DNA from: Streptomyces sp. NBC_00358
Lineage (GTDB): Bacteria; Actinomycetota; Actinomycetes; Streptomycetales; Streptomycetaceae
DNA: 64,000 nt
NCBI RefSeq assembly: GCF_036099295.1
Contig: NZ_CP107976.1
Coordinates: 2,914,001 to 2,978,000, forward strand
Direction of reading: 5' to 3'
Made by a program: the position numbers and the translations under genes. Position 1 is the first letter of the stretch. Every line of letters starts with the position of its first letter. This document shows, one piece after another, positions 40,505 to 50,159 of the stretch. The notes beneath the pieces are model-generated. The model searched no databases. It saw only the letters and a list, made by a program, of their open reading frames with translations, and was not told where the DNA came from.

Positions 40505-40543
40505 CCGTGTGGCCCGTCCCCGTCGAGGGGGCGGGCCACACGG
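40505..40543. terminator. bidirectional hairpin between convergent genes
   Basis: A 17-bp stem (40505-40521 with 40527-40543, one G-T pair) around loop GTCGA. It lies between the surface-protein stop (40488, plus) and the ThiQ-like stop (40561, minus) and can serve both. Confidence 0.85.
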
Positions 40544-40560
40544 CTGTCCGGGCGCCCCGG

Positions 40561-41619
<1,059 letters not shown>

Positions 41620-43362
41620 CTAGAACTCCCCGGTCCTGTCGGTCCGTACCCGCTCCAACAGCAGCAGCGCCACCGCGCACACCACCATCAGGATCGTCGA
41701 AAGGGCCATCGCCTGGCCGTAGTTGAGATCGCCCGCGCGCCCCAGCAGCTGGGCCACGGCGACCGGCAGCGTCGGGTTGTCGGGCCGTGCGATGAAGACG
41801 GTCGCCCCGAACTCCCCGAGGGAGACGGCGAAGGCGAACCCGGCCGCGATCAGCAGCGCCCGTCGCACCATCGGCAGGTCCACCTCGCGCCACACCCGCC
41901 ACGGCGACGCGCCGAGCACGGCCGCGGCCTCCCGCAGCCGCCCGTCCACCGCCCGCAGCACGGGCAGCATCGTCCGTACGACGAAGGGGACACCCACCAG
42001 TGCCTGCGCCAGCGGCACCAGGATCCAGCTCGCGCGCAGGTCCAGCGGCGGCTCGTCCAGCGCGATCAGGAACCCGAATCCCACGGTCACCGCGGAGACG
42101 CCGAGCGGCAGCATGAGCAGCGCGTCGAAGCCCCGCATGAGACGGCCGGCCCGCCGGGTGAGGGCCGCGGCGGCCAGACCGCCGATCAGCACGGCGATCG
42201 CGGTGGCGGCGAGCGCGTACTCCAGCGAGTTGCCGACCGCCTCGATCGGGGCGACGAGGAAGACTCCGCCGTCGTCGTCGGCCAGCGCCCGGTAGTAGCC
42301 GAATCCCGGGGCGCCGAGGGACCGCTGGACGAGGACCGCGAGCGGCAGCACCAGGAGGACGGCGATGCTCACGAGCACGCCCGCGAGGAGCGCCCACTGA
42401 CCGGCGCCGCGCGGCCGGCGTGCCGTCGTCCCGGGGGCCACCAGACGCAGGGCGGTCTCCCGTCGGCGTACGGTCGCCGCGTGCACGACGAGGATCGCGC
42501 CCACCGCCACGAACTGGACGATCGTCAGCACCGCCGCCGTCGCGAGGTCGAAGATCTCGGAGGTCTGCCGGTAGATCTCGACTTCGAGCGTCGAGAAGGT
42601 GGGGCCGCCCAGGATCTGCACCACACCGAACGAGGTGAAGGTGAAGAGGAAGACCATCAGGGCGGCGGCGGCCACGGCGGGTCCGAGCGCCGGCAGCGTC
42701 ACCCGGCGCCACGCGGCGAAGCGCGAGGCGCCGAGCACCCGCGCGGCCTCCTCCTGGCGCGGGTCGAGCTGCGACCAGAGCCCGCCGACGGTCCGTACGA
42801 CGACCGCGTAGTTGAAGAAGACGTGCGCGACCAGGATCGCCCACACCGTGGTGTCCAGCCGGACGCCCCACAGCTCGTCGAGCAGCCCGCCCCGGCCGAG
42901 CAGCGCGAGGAACGCCGTGCCGACGACCACGGTCGGCAGCACGAAGGGCACCGTCACCACGGCCCGGAGGAGTTGCTTGCCCCGGAATTCGAAGCGGGCG
43001 AAGACATACGCGCCGGGGAGCGCGATCAGCAGCGTGAGCGCCGTCGAGGCGAGCGCCTGCCAGGTGGTGAACCACAGCACGTGCCGGATGTCGGGCCGGG
43101 TCGCCACGTCCCAGATCCGGCCCGGTTGCCAGCCGCCGTCCCCGTGGAGGCCGCGCGAGACGATCGCGGCGACCGGGTAGGCGAAGAAGACCGCGAAGAA
43201 CGCGACGGGCAGGGCCATCAGTCCGAGCCGCGCGGCGCTCCGCCCGCGCGGCTCCCGCGAGGTCCCGTCGAACGCGCCCGCTCCGCCGGCCCCGTCGGCT
43301 CCCCCGGCCTCGCTGGCCCTGTCGGCTACTTCAGTACGAGTGAGGTCCACGACTTGACCCAC
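41620..43362 (-). CDS. thiP: thiamine ABC transporter permease (fused two-domain type)
   Basis: 580-residue membrane protein with two homologous permease halves, each ~6 helices. The EAA loops are RQEEAARVLGASRFAAWRRVTLPALGP in the first half and LREAAAVLGASPWRVWREVDLPM in the second. This duplicated architecture is that of ThiP and FbpB-type permeases. The GTG at 43362 lies inside the binding-protein gene (37-bp overlap); GTG at 43350 is an alternative. The ~30-residue N-terminus (ASEAGGADGAGG) is low complexity. It works with the adjacent ThiB- and ThiQ-like proteins. Confidence 0.85.
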   Translation of the reverse strand: MGQVVDLTRTEVADRASEAGGADGAGGAGAFDGTSREPRGRSAARLGLMALPVAFFAVFFAYPVAAIVSRGLHGDGGWQPGRIWDVATRPDIRHVLWFTTWQALASTALTLLIALPGAYVFARFEFRGKQLLRAVVTVPFVLPTVVVGTAFLALLGRGGLLDELWGVRLDTTVWAILVAHVFFNYAVVVRTVGGLWSQLDPRQEEAARVLGASRFAAWRRVTLPALGPAVAAAALMVFLFTFTSFGVVQILGGPTFSTLEVEIYRQTSEIFDLATAAVLTIVQFVAVGAILVVHAATVRRRETALRLVAPGTTARRPRGAGQWALLAGVLVSIAVLLVLPLAVLVQRSLGAPGFGYYRALADDDGGVFLVAPIEAVGNSLEYALAATAIAVLIGGLAAAALTRRAGRLMRGFDALLMLPLGVSAVTVGFGFLIALDEPPLDLRASWILVPLAQALVGVPFVVRTMLPVLRAVDGRLREAAAVLGASPWRVWREVDLPMVRRALLIAAGFAFAVSLGEFGATVFIARPDNPTLPVAVAQLLGRAGDLNYGQAMALSTILMVVCAVALLLLERVRTDRTGEF

Positions 43363-44420
43363 TGGTCGCGGTCGGCGGCGATCTTCGCGGGCGCCAGGGT
43401 CTCGGGATCCTTGGCCTGCGGACCGAACCGCGCGAACTCCGCGGGCACCTGAGCGCCCTCACGGACCGGGTAGACGAACATGTTGAGCGGCATGTCGTCC
43501 TGGAACTCCTTGGTGAGCAGGAAGTCCAGGAACGCCTTGCCGCCCTTGGCGTTCTTGGCGTGGCTGAGCAGACCCGCGTACTCGACCTGCCGGAAGCAGG
43601 TGCCGGCCGCGACCCCGGTCGGGGCGGTGGCGGGCTTCGGCTTGGCGTAGATGACCTCGGCGGGCGGCGAGGAGGCGTACGAGACGACGAGCGGCCGGTC
43701 GGCGTTGGCCTTCTTGCCGCCCGCGGACCCGGAGAACTCGTCGTTGTACGCCTGCTCCCAGCCGTCCACGACCTTCACACCGTTGGCCTTGAGCTTCTTC
43801 CAGTAGTCCTGCCAGTTGTCGTCGCCGTAGTGGGCGGCGGACCCGAGCAGGAAACCGAGGCCGGGCGAGGACGTGGCGGCGTTCTCGGTGACGAGGAGGT
43901 TCTTGTACGCGGGCTTGACCAGGTCGTCGAAGGACTGCGGCGGCGCCAGCTTGTGCTCGCTGAAGTAGGCCTTGTCGTAGTTGACGCAGATGTCGCCCGT
44001 GTCGATGGGCGTGACCCGGTGCTTGTCCTGGTCGGTCCGGTACCGGGGAAGGACCAGGTCCGCGCCCTTGGCCGTGTACGGCTGGAACAGCCCGTTGTCG
44101 AGCGCGCGGGAGAGCAGGGTGTTGTCGACGCCGAAGAAGACGTCGCCCTGCGGGTTGTCCTTGGTCAGGATGGCCTTGTTGACGGCCTGCCCGGCGTCGC
44201 CGTCCTTGAGGACGCGGACCTTGTAGCCGGACTGCTTCTCGAAGTCCTTCAGCACGCTCTTCGACACGAGCCACGAGTTGTGGCTGACGAGCGTGATGGT
44301 CTTCGGATCGCCCGAGCCGGCGGCGCCGGACGAGCCGCACGCGGACAGCACGGGCAGCGCGACGAGACCGAGCCCGACGGCCATGACCGCGAACCGCCTG
44401 CTGCTGGTGGTGGTGCTCAC
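43326..44420 (-). CDS. thiB: thiamine ABC transporter substrate-binding lipoprotein
   Basis: 364-residue lipoprotein. The GTG start (VSTTTSSRR) has AGGAGGA seven bases upstream. The signal sequence ends in lipobox VLSAC. The mature protein has TITLVSHNSWLVSKSVLKDFE, VRVLKDGDAGQAVNK, GDVFFGVDNTLLSRAL and ICVNYDKAYF, the pattern of TbpA/ThiB thiamine-binding proteins. It is the first gene after the riboswitch. Ferric-binding proteins share the fold, so the riboswitch is the decisive evidence. Confidence 0.86.
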   Translation of the reverse strand: MSTTTSSRRFAVMAVGLGLVALPVLSACGSSGAAGSGDPKTITLVSHNSWLVSKSVLKDFEKQSGYKVRVLKDGDAGQAVNKAILTKDNPQGDVFFGVDNTLLSRALDNGLFQPYTAKGADLVLPRYRTDQDKHRVTPIDTGDICVNYDKAYFSEHKLAPPQSFDDLVKPAYKNLLVTENAATSSPGLGFLLGSAAHYGDDNWQDYWKKLKANGVKVVDGWEQAYNDEFSGSAGGKKANADRPLVVSYASSPPAEVIYAKPKPATAPTGVAAGTCFRQVEYAGLLSHAKNAKGGKAFLDFLLTKEFQDDMPLNMFVYPVREGAQVPAEFARFGPQAKDPETLAPAKIAADRDQWVKSWTSLVLK

Positions 44421-44453
44421 TGGATTCCTCCTGGGTGACCAGGAAGAGACGCG

Positions 44454-44490
44454 GCCCCGCCCGGGACCTCTGACGGTTCCCGGGCAGGGC
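44454..44490 (-). terminator. riboswitch expression-platform hairpin
   Basis: GCCCCGCCCGGGACC and GGTTCCCGGGCAGGGC fold into a long GC stem with small mismatches. It lies between the TPP aptamer and the thiB start, so it probably terminates transcription when TPP is bound. Confidence 0.65.
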
Positions 44491-44511
44491 GCAACAGCTT
44501 GAGTAAGGACC

Positions 44512-44597
44512 GAACTTCCTACCCAGAATGACCTGGGCAAGGTTCAGAGGGTCTGCGGTCTGTCCCGCACTCTCAGCGCTGTGGCGCTCCCCTGTCG
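44512..44597 (-). ncRNA. TPP riboswitch (THI element)
   Basis: On the minus strand the conserved parts occur in order: GGGGAGC at the 5' stem, GCTGAGAGTGCGG, ACCCTCTGAACCT, GCCCAGGTCATTCTGGGT, and AGGAAGTTC at the 3' side. CTGAGA and CTGAACCT are the pyrimidine-sensing and core signatures. It controls the thiBPQ operon, lowering uptake when thiamine pyrophosphate is plentiful. The terminal helix is slightly diverged from the textbook form (AGGAAG for AAGGGA). Confidence 0.87.
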
Positions 44598-44624
44598 GAA
44601 TATGAAGATGTCGGAATATGAAGG
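44593..44624 (-). repeat. two 16-bp tandem repeats at the thi promoter
   Basis: TGTCGGAATATGAAGA (44593-44608) is followed directly by TGTCGGAATATGAAGG (44609-44624). On the minus strand each copy carries CATATT, a -10-like hexamer, just upstream of the riboswitch. The copies differ only in the last base, so the duplication is recent. Confidence 0.85.
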
Positions 44625-44643
44625 TGTACTGACCCGGCTCAGA

Positions 44644-45750
44644 CTACCGCTCGGTCGCGGCGAGCTGACCACACGCTCCGTCGATCTCCTGGCCACGGGT
44701 GTCCCGGACGGTCACCGGCACGCCGTGGGCCGCGATGGCGTCGACGAACGCCTTCTCGTCCTCGGGCCGCGAGGCGGTCCACTTCGAACCCGGGGTCGGG
44801 TTCAGCGGGATGAGGTTGACGTGCACGGGCTTGCCCTTGAGCATCCGCCCGAGCCGGTCACCACGCCACGCCTGGTCGTTGATGTCACGGATCAGGGCGT
44901 ACTCGATGGACAGGCGCCGACCGGACTTGGCCGCGTACTCCCATCCGGCGTCGAGCACCTCGCGCACCTTCCACCGCGTGTTCACGGGGACGAGGGTGTC
45001 GCGCAGCTCGTCGTCAGGGGCGTGCAGGGAGATCGCGAGCCGGCACTTGAAGCCCTCGTCGGAGAACCGGTTGATGGCGGGGACCAGCCCGACCGTCGAC
45101 ACGGTGATACCGCGCTGCGAGAGCCCGAGCCCGTCCGGCTCGGGGTCGGTGAGGGCCCGGATCGCCCCGACCACCCGCTTGTAGTTGGCGAGCGGCTCGC
45201 CCATCCCCATGAAGACGATGTTGCTCAGCCGCGCCGGACCACCGGGGATCTCACCGTCACGGAGCGCCCGCATACCGTCGACGATCTGGTGCACGATCTC
45301 GCCGGTCGACAGGTTGCGGTCGAGGCCGGCCTGTCCGGTGGCGCAGAACGGGCAGTTCATCCCACAGCCGGCCTGCGAGCTGATGCACATGGTCACCCGG
45401 TCCGGGTAGCGCATCAGCACGGACTCGACGAGCGTGCCGTCGAAGAGCCGCCACAGGGTCTTGCGGGTGGTGTCCTGGTCGGTCGACAGATGCCGTACGA
45501 CCGTCATCAGCTCGGGAAGCAGCGCCTCCTGGAGCTTGCCGCGCGAGGCGGCCGGGATGTCCGTCCACTCGGCGGGGTCGTGCGCGTACCGGGCGAAGTA
45601 GTGCTGCGAGAGCTGCTTGGCGCGAAACGGCTTCTCGCCGATCGCGGCAACCGCCTCCTTGCGCTCGGCGGGCGTGAGATCGGCAAGGTGCCGCGGCGGC
45701 TTCTTGGCTCCGCGCGGCGCTACAAAGGTGAGTTCTCCGGGCTTCGGCAT
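44644..45750 (-). CDS. rlmN: 23S rRNA (A2503-C2)/tRNA methyltransferase RlmN
   Basis: Radical-SAM methyltransferase of 368 residues that methylates C2 of A2503 in 23S rRNA. Motifs: iron-sulfur cluster [12 protein letters not shown] (CxxxCxxC), [19 protein letters not shown]-like [19 protein letters not shown] and the C-terminal resolving Cys in [10 protein letters not shown]. Length and order match RlmN. The start [10 protein letters not shown] is preceded by GGAAGGG close to the ATG; frames upstream are non-coding. It is transcribed alone and located near frr and cdsA, as in other streptomycetes. Confidence 0.95.
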   Translation of the reverse strand: MPKPGELTFVAPRGAKKPPRHLADLTPAERKEAVAAIGEKPFRAKQLSQHYFARYAHDPAEWTDIPAASRGKLQEALLPELMTVVRHLSTDQDTTRKTLWRLFDGTLVESVLMRYPDRVTMCISSQAGCGMNCPFCATGQAGLDRNLSTGEIVHQIVDGMRALRDGEIPGGPARLSNIVFMGMGEPLANYKRVVGAIRALTDPEPDGLGLSQRGITVSTVGLVPAINRFSDEGFKCRLAISLHAPDDELRDTLVPVNTRWKVREVLDAGWEYAAKSGRRLSIEYALIRDINDQAWRGDRLGRMLKGKPVHVNLIPLNPTPGSKWTASRPEDEKAFVDAIAAHGVPVTVRDTRGQEIDGACGQLAATER

Positions 45751-45937
45751 AACCCTTCCAGTGTCGCAGATCAATACCACCGGCCCGGGCCACAGCGGGG
45801 TGGGGGCGGTCACCCGCGGGTGCCGTCCGTCCGGAAGCAGCCTGGGTGGGCTTCCGGCCCTGAGCCGCCGCACCTCCCACCCGCCGCGACGGTCCGCGGC
45901 CGTGCGCGGCTGTCCGTTGCCCTGCGATGTGCGGGCC

Positions 45938-46297
45938 TCAGGTATGTCTGCCCCGATACCTGCGGGTGTCCGGCGAAGGCCCGGGTGCTTCCGGCGCCGG
46001 CGCGAGCCGTCCCACCTGGCCTCTGACGACACACACCATCACGTATCCGGTCTGCAGAAGACGGACGAAGCAGCCGACGCTCAACCACCAATAGTAGACC
46101 GAAAGCAGATGGGCGGAGATTGCATGATGCGTGAAAAGAGCGGCAAAAAAGGCGGAACTGCAAAAATTGAGCACCAGCAGTGGCCAGCCGGAGTCCGTTT
46201 TGGCTCTATTGAATTTCTGCCAGGCCGTTCGCGGCATTTTCGTGGGATGCGGGCTGAGGCGGCGTTTGAGTTCACCCATGGAAGATCGCTGTGTCAT
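45938..46297 (-). CDS. possible small membrane protein in AT-rich patch
   Basis: Candidate only. From [14 protein letters not shown] it would give 119 residues with two hydrophobic segments ([17 protein letters not shown] and [26 protein letters not shown]) and basic ends. The DNA is clearly more AT-rich than its surroundings and codon use is atypical. No ribosome-binding site is seen; ATG 46279 is an alternative start. It may be a horizontally acquired or decaying gene, or chance. It matches nothing I recognise. Confidence 0.3.
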   Translation of the reverse strand: MTQRSSMGELKRRLSPHPTKMPRTAWQKFNRAKTDSGWPLLVLNFCSSAFFAALFTHHAISAHLLSVYYWWLSVGCFVRLLQTGYVMVCVVRGQVGRLAPAPEAPGPSPDTRRYRGRHT

Positions 46298-46406
46298 GAG
46301 GATCATGGAACAGTCGAAGACAGCGCCCGGGCAAGCCCATGGGAGCGGCCGATCGCGCCTCGATGCCCGAGTCGAGACAGCGATGCGTCGTGGGCCTCCC
46401 GGGGCC

Positions 46407-46438
46407 GTTCCCGGGCCGTCGCGGGACGGCCCGGGAAC
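46407..46438 (-). terminator. perfect hairpin downstream of CMD gene
   Basis: GTTCCCGGGCCGTC, loop GCGG, GACGGCCCGGGAAC: 14-bp stem. It lies 78 bases beyond the stop of the minus-strand AhpD-like gene (46516) and is its probable terminator. Confidence 0.7.
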
Positions 46439-46450
46439 GCCTGGGAATAC

Positions 46451-46483
46451 GCGGGAATTCGCGTGAATTGCGGGAATTCGCGT
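46451..46483. repeat. 14-bp direct repeats with EcoRI-like cores
   Basis: GCGGGAATTCGCGT occurs at 46451-46464 and 46470-46483, a 19-bp period. A further GGGAATACGCGG-like copy lies just upstream. It sits between the CMD-gene stop and its terminator hairpin. Confidence 0.75.
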
Positions 46484-46515
46484 TCGGGCCGGGGAACGGG
46501 CCCGGATGTCCCGGC

Positions 46516-46989
46516 CTAGGCGAACTGGCCGGGCTGATACGCGCCGGCCGGCTGCTGGACGATGACGTTGCCGCGGTTGAAGGCGTTGATGATGGAGATG
46601 CAGCACACCAGGGCGGCGAGCTGCTCCTCGTCGTAGTACTTGGCGGCGTTCGCCCAGCACTCGTCCGTGACACCGCCGGACGCGTCGGCGATCCGCGTGC
46701 CCTGCTCCGTCAGCTCCAGGGCGGCGCGCTCGGCGTCGGTGAACACCGTCGCCTCGCGCCAGGCCGCGACCAGGTTGAGGCGCACCGAGGTCTCCCCCGC
46801 GGCGGTGGCGTCCTTGGTGTGCATGTCCGTGCAGAAACCGCAGCCGTTGATCTGGCTGGCGCGCAGCTTCACCAGCTCCTGCGTGGCGGCGGGCAGGGTG
46901 GAGTCCTCCAGCGCCCTGCCCGCGGCGACGATGTGCTTCGTGAACTTGGCCGCGACCGGGCTGGCGAAGAGGTTCAACCGAGCTTCCAT
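46516..46989 (-). CDS. carboxymuconolactone decarboxylase family (AhpD-like) protein
   Basis: 157-residue all-helical protein. The active-site motif is NGCGFCTDMH, a CxxC followed by His three residues on, typical of AhpD-type peroxidase or disulfide-reducing proteins. KLRASQINGCG and ETSVRLNLVAAWRE fit the family. Start MEARLNLFA has AGGAG. It probably handles peroxides or alkylated thiols in the cytosol. No partner gene such as ahpC lies nearby. Confidence 0.88.
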   Translation of the reverse strand: MEARLNLFASPVAAKFTKHIVAAGRALEDSTLPAATQELVKLRASQINGCGFCTDMHTKDATAAGETSVRLNLVAAWREATVFTDAERAALELTEQGTRIADASGGVTDECWANAAKYYDEEQLAALVCCISIINAFNRGNVIVQQPAGAYQPGQFA

Positions 46990-47253
46990 GGTGGGCTCCT
47001 GTGTCGTCGTTCGTGGTTACACCTCTTCGACGGAACAGCTCGGCGGGGTGTGACATGAACGAACGTGACCTGCGTCTCCCCCTCGCGGAACGGCGGTGAC
47101 CGCCGTCCTCGCGCTTCGGGGGCAGGGCGCCGACGGGCATGGAGGGACGGGACACGCAGGGGCACCGACGGGCGCCGGCGGGCACGGGTGTCCCGTGACG
47201 GCGAACCCCTGGACCCGCGCCATGGGCGCAGGACGGAACTCCGAGCGGGCCCG

Positions 47254-47592
47254 CTACCGGCCCGGGCGAGGCTTCCGACCCGGGCGGGACATCCGGACGA
47301 CCGCGGTTCCTCCGTCCAGGTCCACCGTCGTCCTGTTCGGCGGAGCCCCGTCGTCCTCGTTGTCCGGCAGGACCAGCGCCGACTGCCGCTCCTTCAGCTC
47401 ATGCTGCTTGCCCGGCGAAAGGCTCGCGTGGAGCTGCTCGAACCCTGTCGCCGATATCTGGCTCTGCCGTGCGCCGTTCCGCCACGGCAGGGCCCCCGCC
47501 CGTCCCGCGCGCAACAGGAGCTGGTCGACGAAGGCCAGCAGGGTCAGCGCGACGACCAGCCCGGGCAAGGTCATGAAGAAGACGAATTCCAC
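47254..47592 (-). CDS. small membrane-anchored protein (DUF6191-like)
   Basis: 112 residues. The GTG start gives VEFVFFMTLPGLVVALTLLAFVDQLLL, an N-terminal membrane helix. A short basic linker and a conserved-looking segment SATGFEQLHASLSPGKQHELKERQS follow, then NEDDGAPPNRTTVDLDGG. I recognise this as a streptomycete-specific family I would call DUF6191; the function is unknown. The C-terminus ends RPGRKPRPGR. It is divergent from the gene at 47752. Confidence 0.75.
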   Translation of the reverse strand: MEFVFFMTLPGLVVALTLLAFVDQLLLRAGRAGALPWRNGARQSQISATGFEQLHASLSPGKQHELKERQSALVLPDNEDDGAPPNRTTVDLDGGTAVVRMSRPGRKPRPGR

Positions 47593-47738
47593 CGGGCCAT
47601 TGTCGAGGCCAGGACGTACCGGCGCCCAGCCCTCGACGGCACGGGATCGGGGTCCGCCGCCGCAGAAACCGGGCATCGACGTGACGGCGACCTGACAGCG
47701 ACCCGGGCGGGATGCTGCCGCGAACTCGCACCAAGCCC

Positions 47739-47751
47739 TAGAATCGAATAC
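47739..47751 (+). promoter_or_regulatory. leaderless-type -10 element (TAGAAT)
   Basis: TAGAAT at 47739-47744 stands seven bases before the GTG at 47752, with no ribosome-binding site between. It predicts a leaderless transcript for the two-gene unit. Confidence 0.5.
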
Positions 47752-48096
47752 GTGTACGAAAAAGTGTCCCGCCTGGAGCACCTGCGCAGCGTCCGCGCCT
47801 GGCTGCTCTGGCAACTGCGCCGCACCGACGACACCATCGCCGAGCTGGAACGGCGGGAGGCCGCCGCCACCCGCGCGGCCCGCACGTCACCCCCGCCGCC
47901 CCGCGGCTGGAAGCTGGCGCTGCGCCGCACGGGCGGCACCAAGGCCACCCCCGACGCCGTCCACACGGGCGACTGCGGCATGGCGGGGAAGAACACGAAG
48001 CCGCTCGCCCGCGAGCAGGCTCTCCGGGCGATCACCGAAGACGGCGTCACGGCATGCCCGTACTGCCGCCCCGACACGGATCTGGGTGTCCTGTGA
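47752..48096 (+). CDS. small DUF6233-like protein
   Basis: 114 residues, cytosolic. The N-terminal half is a helix rich in Leu/Arg/Glu (LEHLRSVRAWLLWQLRRTDDTIAELERREAA), then a Pro-rich hinge. The second half has VHTGDCGMAGKNTKPLAREQALRAITEDGVTACPYCRPDTDL with CPYC and an upstream Cys, possibly metal-binding. I associate this with the streptomycete DUF6233 family; the function is unknown. The stop overlaps the next start (GTGA). Confidence 0.78.
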   Translation: MYEKVSRLEHLRSVRAWLLWQLRRTDDTIAELERREAAATRAARTSPPPPRGWKLALRRTGGTKATPDAVHTGDCGMAGKNTKPLAREQALRAITEDGVTACPYCRPDTDLGVL

Positions 48097-48371
48097 ACCA
48101 CGAACAAGCGCAGCCGAACCACGAGCGGACACAGTCCGGCGACACGGACACGGCGCCCATCGCGGTCGGCCGCCCGGCCGGGACCGGCGGCCGCCGCGTG
48201 ACGATCCGCGGCCGGAACGCCGGTATCGCGCACAGCGACGCCGACCTGGTCGAGTTCCTGCGGCGGGCGGGCCTTCCGGACGCGTGGGAGTTCCTCGACG
48301 ATCCGCACTGGGTGCACTGGCAGGACGGACGGCCCCACCAGTACGACACCACCCCTCCCGGTTCACGGTGA
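48093..48371 (+). CDS. hypothetical protein co-transcribed with DUF6233-like gene
   Basis: 92 residues. The GTG start shares four bases with the preceding stop (GTGA). The N-terminal 35 residues are polar (NHEQAQPNHERTQSGDTD). The C-terminal half (VTIRGRNAGIAHSDADLVEFLRRAGLPDAWEFLDDPHWVHWQDGRPHQYD) looks folded, with several Trp and His. No family recognised. The overlap implies it works with or is regulated like the upstream protein. Confidence 0.65.
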   Translation: MNHEQAQPNHERTQSGDTDTAPIAVGRPAGTGGRRVTIRGRNAGIAHSDADLVEFLRRAGLPDAWEFLDDPHWVHWQDGRPHQYDTTPPGSR

Positions 48372-48388
48372 TCACGGTGCGGTGATCA
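48369..48388. terminator. hairpin between convergent genes
   Basis: TGATCAC, loop GGTGCG, GTGATCA: 7-bp perfect stem overlapping the stop codon of the upstream plus-strand gene and lying before the cdsA stop (48463). Short, so only a weak terminator candidate. Confidence 0.4.
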
Positions 48389-48462
48389 GGTGACCGGAAG
48401 GGGTGGTGTCGTATACGTGCACGTCGAAAGCCCGTACGTCGTAGATGTGTGCGAAGAAACGA

Positions 48463-49602
48463 TCAGCCGGATCCGACGAAGAGCACGAGCAGCAACCAGA
48501 CGACCGGAGCCGTCGGCAGCAGGGAGTCCAGGCGGTCCATGATGCCGCCGTGGCCCGGCAGCAGGGTGCCCATGTCCTTGATGCCGAGGTCCCGCTTGAT
48601 CATGGACTCGCCGAGGTCACCGAGCGTGGCGCTGGCCGCGACCGCGAGGCCGAGGATCAGACCCTGCCACCAGGTGCCGTCGTCGATCAGGAACTCCATG
48701 CACAGCGCACCCGCCACCATCGCGAAGCTGACCGCTCCGAACAGTCCCTCGCGGGTCTTTCCGGGGCTGATCCGCGGCGCCAGCTTGTGCTTGCCGAAGC
48801 GCCAGCCGACGGCGTACGCGCCCGTGTCGCTGACGACCGTCAGAAGCAGGAAGGTCAGCACACGGCGCGGACCGTCGTCGGCCGTGAGCATCATGGCCAC
48901 GAAGGTCGCCAGGAACGGCACGTAGAAGGCCGCGAAGACCCCCGCCGTGACGTCCTTGAGGTAGCCCTCGGGCGGTTCCGTCATGCGCCAGACCAGGACG
49001 GCCAGCGCGGTGAGCGCCATGGCCACCCAGGCGCCCTCGGCGCCGCGCACGTAGCCGGAGACGACCATGGCGGCCCCGCCGAGCGCGAGCGGCACGAGAG
49101 GCGCCTTGATGCCCTTGCGCTCCTCCAGCCGTGAGGTGAGCTCCCAGAGCCCCACCACCACGGCGACCGCTATCACGCCGACGAAGACGGCCTTGACGAC
49201 GAACAACGACGCGACGATCACCGCGCCCAGCCCGACGCCCACTCCTATGGCCGCGCCGAGGTCGCGTCCCGCACTCTTCTTCTGAGGTGCGGGGGCGGGC
49301 TCGGGGGCGGCGCTGGGCATGGGCTCCTGCGGGATCTGCGGGTTGTGCGACGGATCCCCGTAGGGCGCCGCCGGCGGCGGGTCGTTGCGGACGGAGGGGC
49401 CGCTCGGCCGAGCGGCCCCCTTGTCGTCATCCTGGTCTCCGCCATGTGCGGGTACGTCGGGCACGGTGGGCATGGGCCGAGTGTGCTGCGCGTCATGCGC
49501 ATCGTACGTGGGACCCGCCGGGGCTGCCCCCTGGACAGGCCCCTGCTCGGACGGCCCCCAGTACCCGGCTTGTGGCGGCGCCCCCCAGGAAGAGTCGTTC
49601 AT
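48463..49602 (-). CDS. cdsA: phosphatidate cytidylyltransferase (CDP-diglyceride synthase)
   Basis: Membrane enzyme of 379 residues making CDP-diacylglycerol from phosphatidate and CTP. The first ~110 residues are a disordered Pro/Ala/Asp-rich extension. About eight helices follow. The C-terminal signature is present as LGDLGESMIKRDLGIKDMGTLLPGHGGIMDRLDSLLP, the CDS family motif with the Asp-Arg-x-Asp metal site. The ATG overlaps the frr stop (ATGA), so the gene is coupled to frr in the pyrH-frr-cdsA order usual in actinomycetes. Confidence 0.95.
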   Translation of the reverse strand: MNDSSWGAPPQAGYWGPSEQGPVQGAAPAGPTYDAHDAQHTRPMPTVPDVPAHGGDQDDDKGAARPSGPSVRNDPPPAAPYGDPSHNPQIPQEPMPSAAPEPAPAPQKKSAGRDLGAAIGVGVGLGAVIVASLFVVKAVFVGVIAVAVVVGLWELTSRLEERKGIKAPLVPLALGGAAMVVSGYVRGAEGAWVAMALTALAVLVWRMTEPPEGYLKDVTAGVFAAFYVPFLATFVAMMLTADDGPRRVLTFLLLTVVSDTGAYAVGWRFGKHKLAPRISPGKTREGLFGAVSFAMVAGALCMEFLIDDGTWWQGLILGLAVAASATLGDLGESMIKRDLGIKDMGTLLPGHGGIMDRLDSLLPTAPVVWLLLVLFVGSG

Positions 49603-50159
49603 CAGACCTCGAGCAGCTCCGCCTCTTTGTGCTTCAGGAGCTCGTCCACCTGGGCGACGTACTTCGCCGTGGTGTCGTCGAGCTCCTTCTCCGCGCGACG
49701 GACCTCGTCCTCGCCGGACTCCTTGTCCTTGACCATCTTGTCGAGGGCGTCCTTGGCCTTGCGGCGCACGGCGCGGATCGAGACCTTGGCGTCCTCGCCC
49801 TTGGTCCGAGCGACCTTGATGTAGTCCTTGCGACGCTCTTCCGTCAGCTCGGGGAAGGTCACCCGGATGATGTTGCCGTCGTTGCTGGGGTTGACGCCCA
49901 GGTCGGAGTCGCGGATCGCCTGCTCGATGTTGCGCAGCGCGCTCTTGTCGAACGGGGTCACCACGGCCATGCGCGGCTCCGGAACGGAGAACGAGGCCAG
50001 CTGGTTGATCGGCGTCAGCGCGCCGTAGTAGTCGGCCACGATCTTGTTGAACATCGCCGGGTGCGCACGGCCGGTGCGGATCGCGGCGAAGTCCTCCTTG
50101 GCGACCACGACGGCCTTCTCCATCTTCTCCTCGGCCTCGAGGAGGGTCTCTTCGATCAC
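49602..50159 (-). CDS. frr: ribosome recycling factor
   Basis: 185-residue RRF that splits post-termination ribosomes with EF-G. Start [17 protein letters not shown] (GTG) after AGGAG gives the standard length. Conserved [14 protein letters not shown], the beta domain [21 protein letters not shown] and the helix [24 protein letters not shown] are all intact, as is the C-terminal coiled-coil helix. An adjacent GTG one codon upstream is an equally possible start. It lies between pyrH and cdsA. Confidence 0.96.
   Translation of the reverse strand: MIEETLLEAEEKMEKAVVVAKEDFAAIRTGRAHPAMFNKIVADYYGALTPINQLASFSVPEPRMAVVTPFDKSALRNIEQAIRDSDLGVNPSNDGNIIRVTFPELTEERRKDYIKVARTKGEDAKVSIRAVRRKAKDALDKMVKDKESGEDEVRRAEKELDDTTAKYVAQVDELLKHKEAELLEV

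Larger units (their letters stand above)
45751..46515. other. 765-bp region with AT-rich patch between rlmN and CMD gene
   Basis: GC-rich at its left end, then distinctly AT-rich from about 46080 to 46340 (runs such as GGCAAAAAAGG and TTTCTGCC). Then comes a hairpin (46407-46438) and GAATTC-containing direct repeats (46451-46483). Apart from the weak membrane-protein frame, no gene, transposase or tRNA is evident. It may be a remnant of inserted DNA. Confidence 0.5.

Noticed and set aside
46407..46483. insertion-sequence end or attachment site
   Set aside because: There is a hairpin and direct repeats but no transposase, integrase, tRNA or target duplication nearby.
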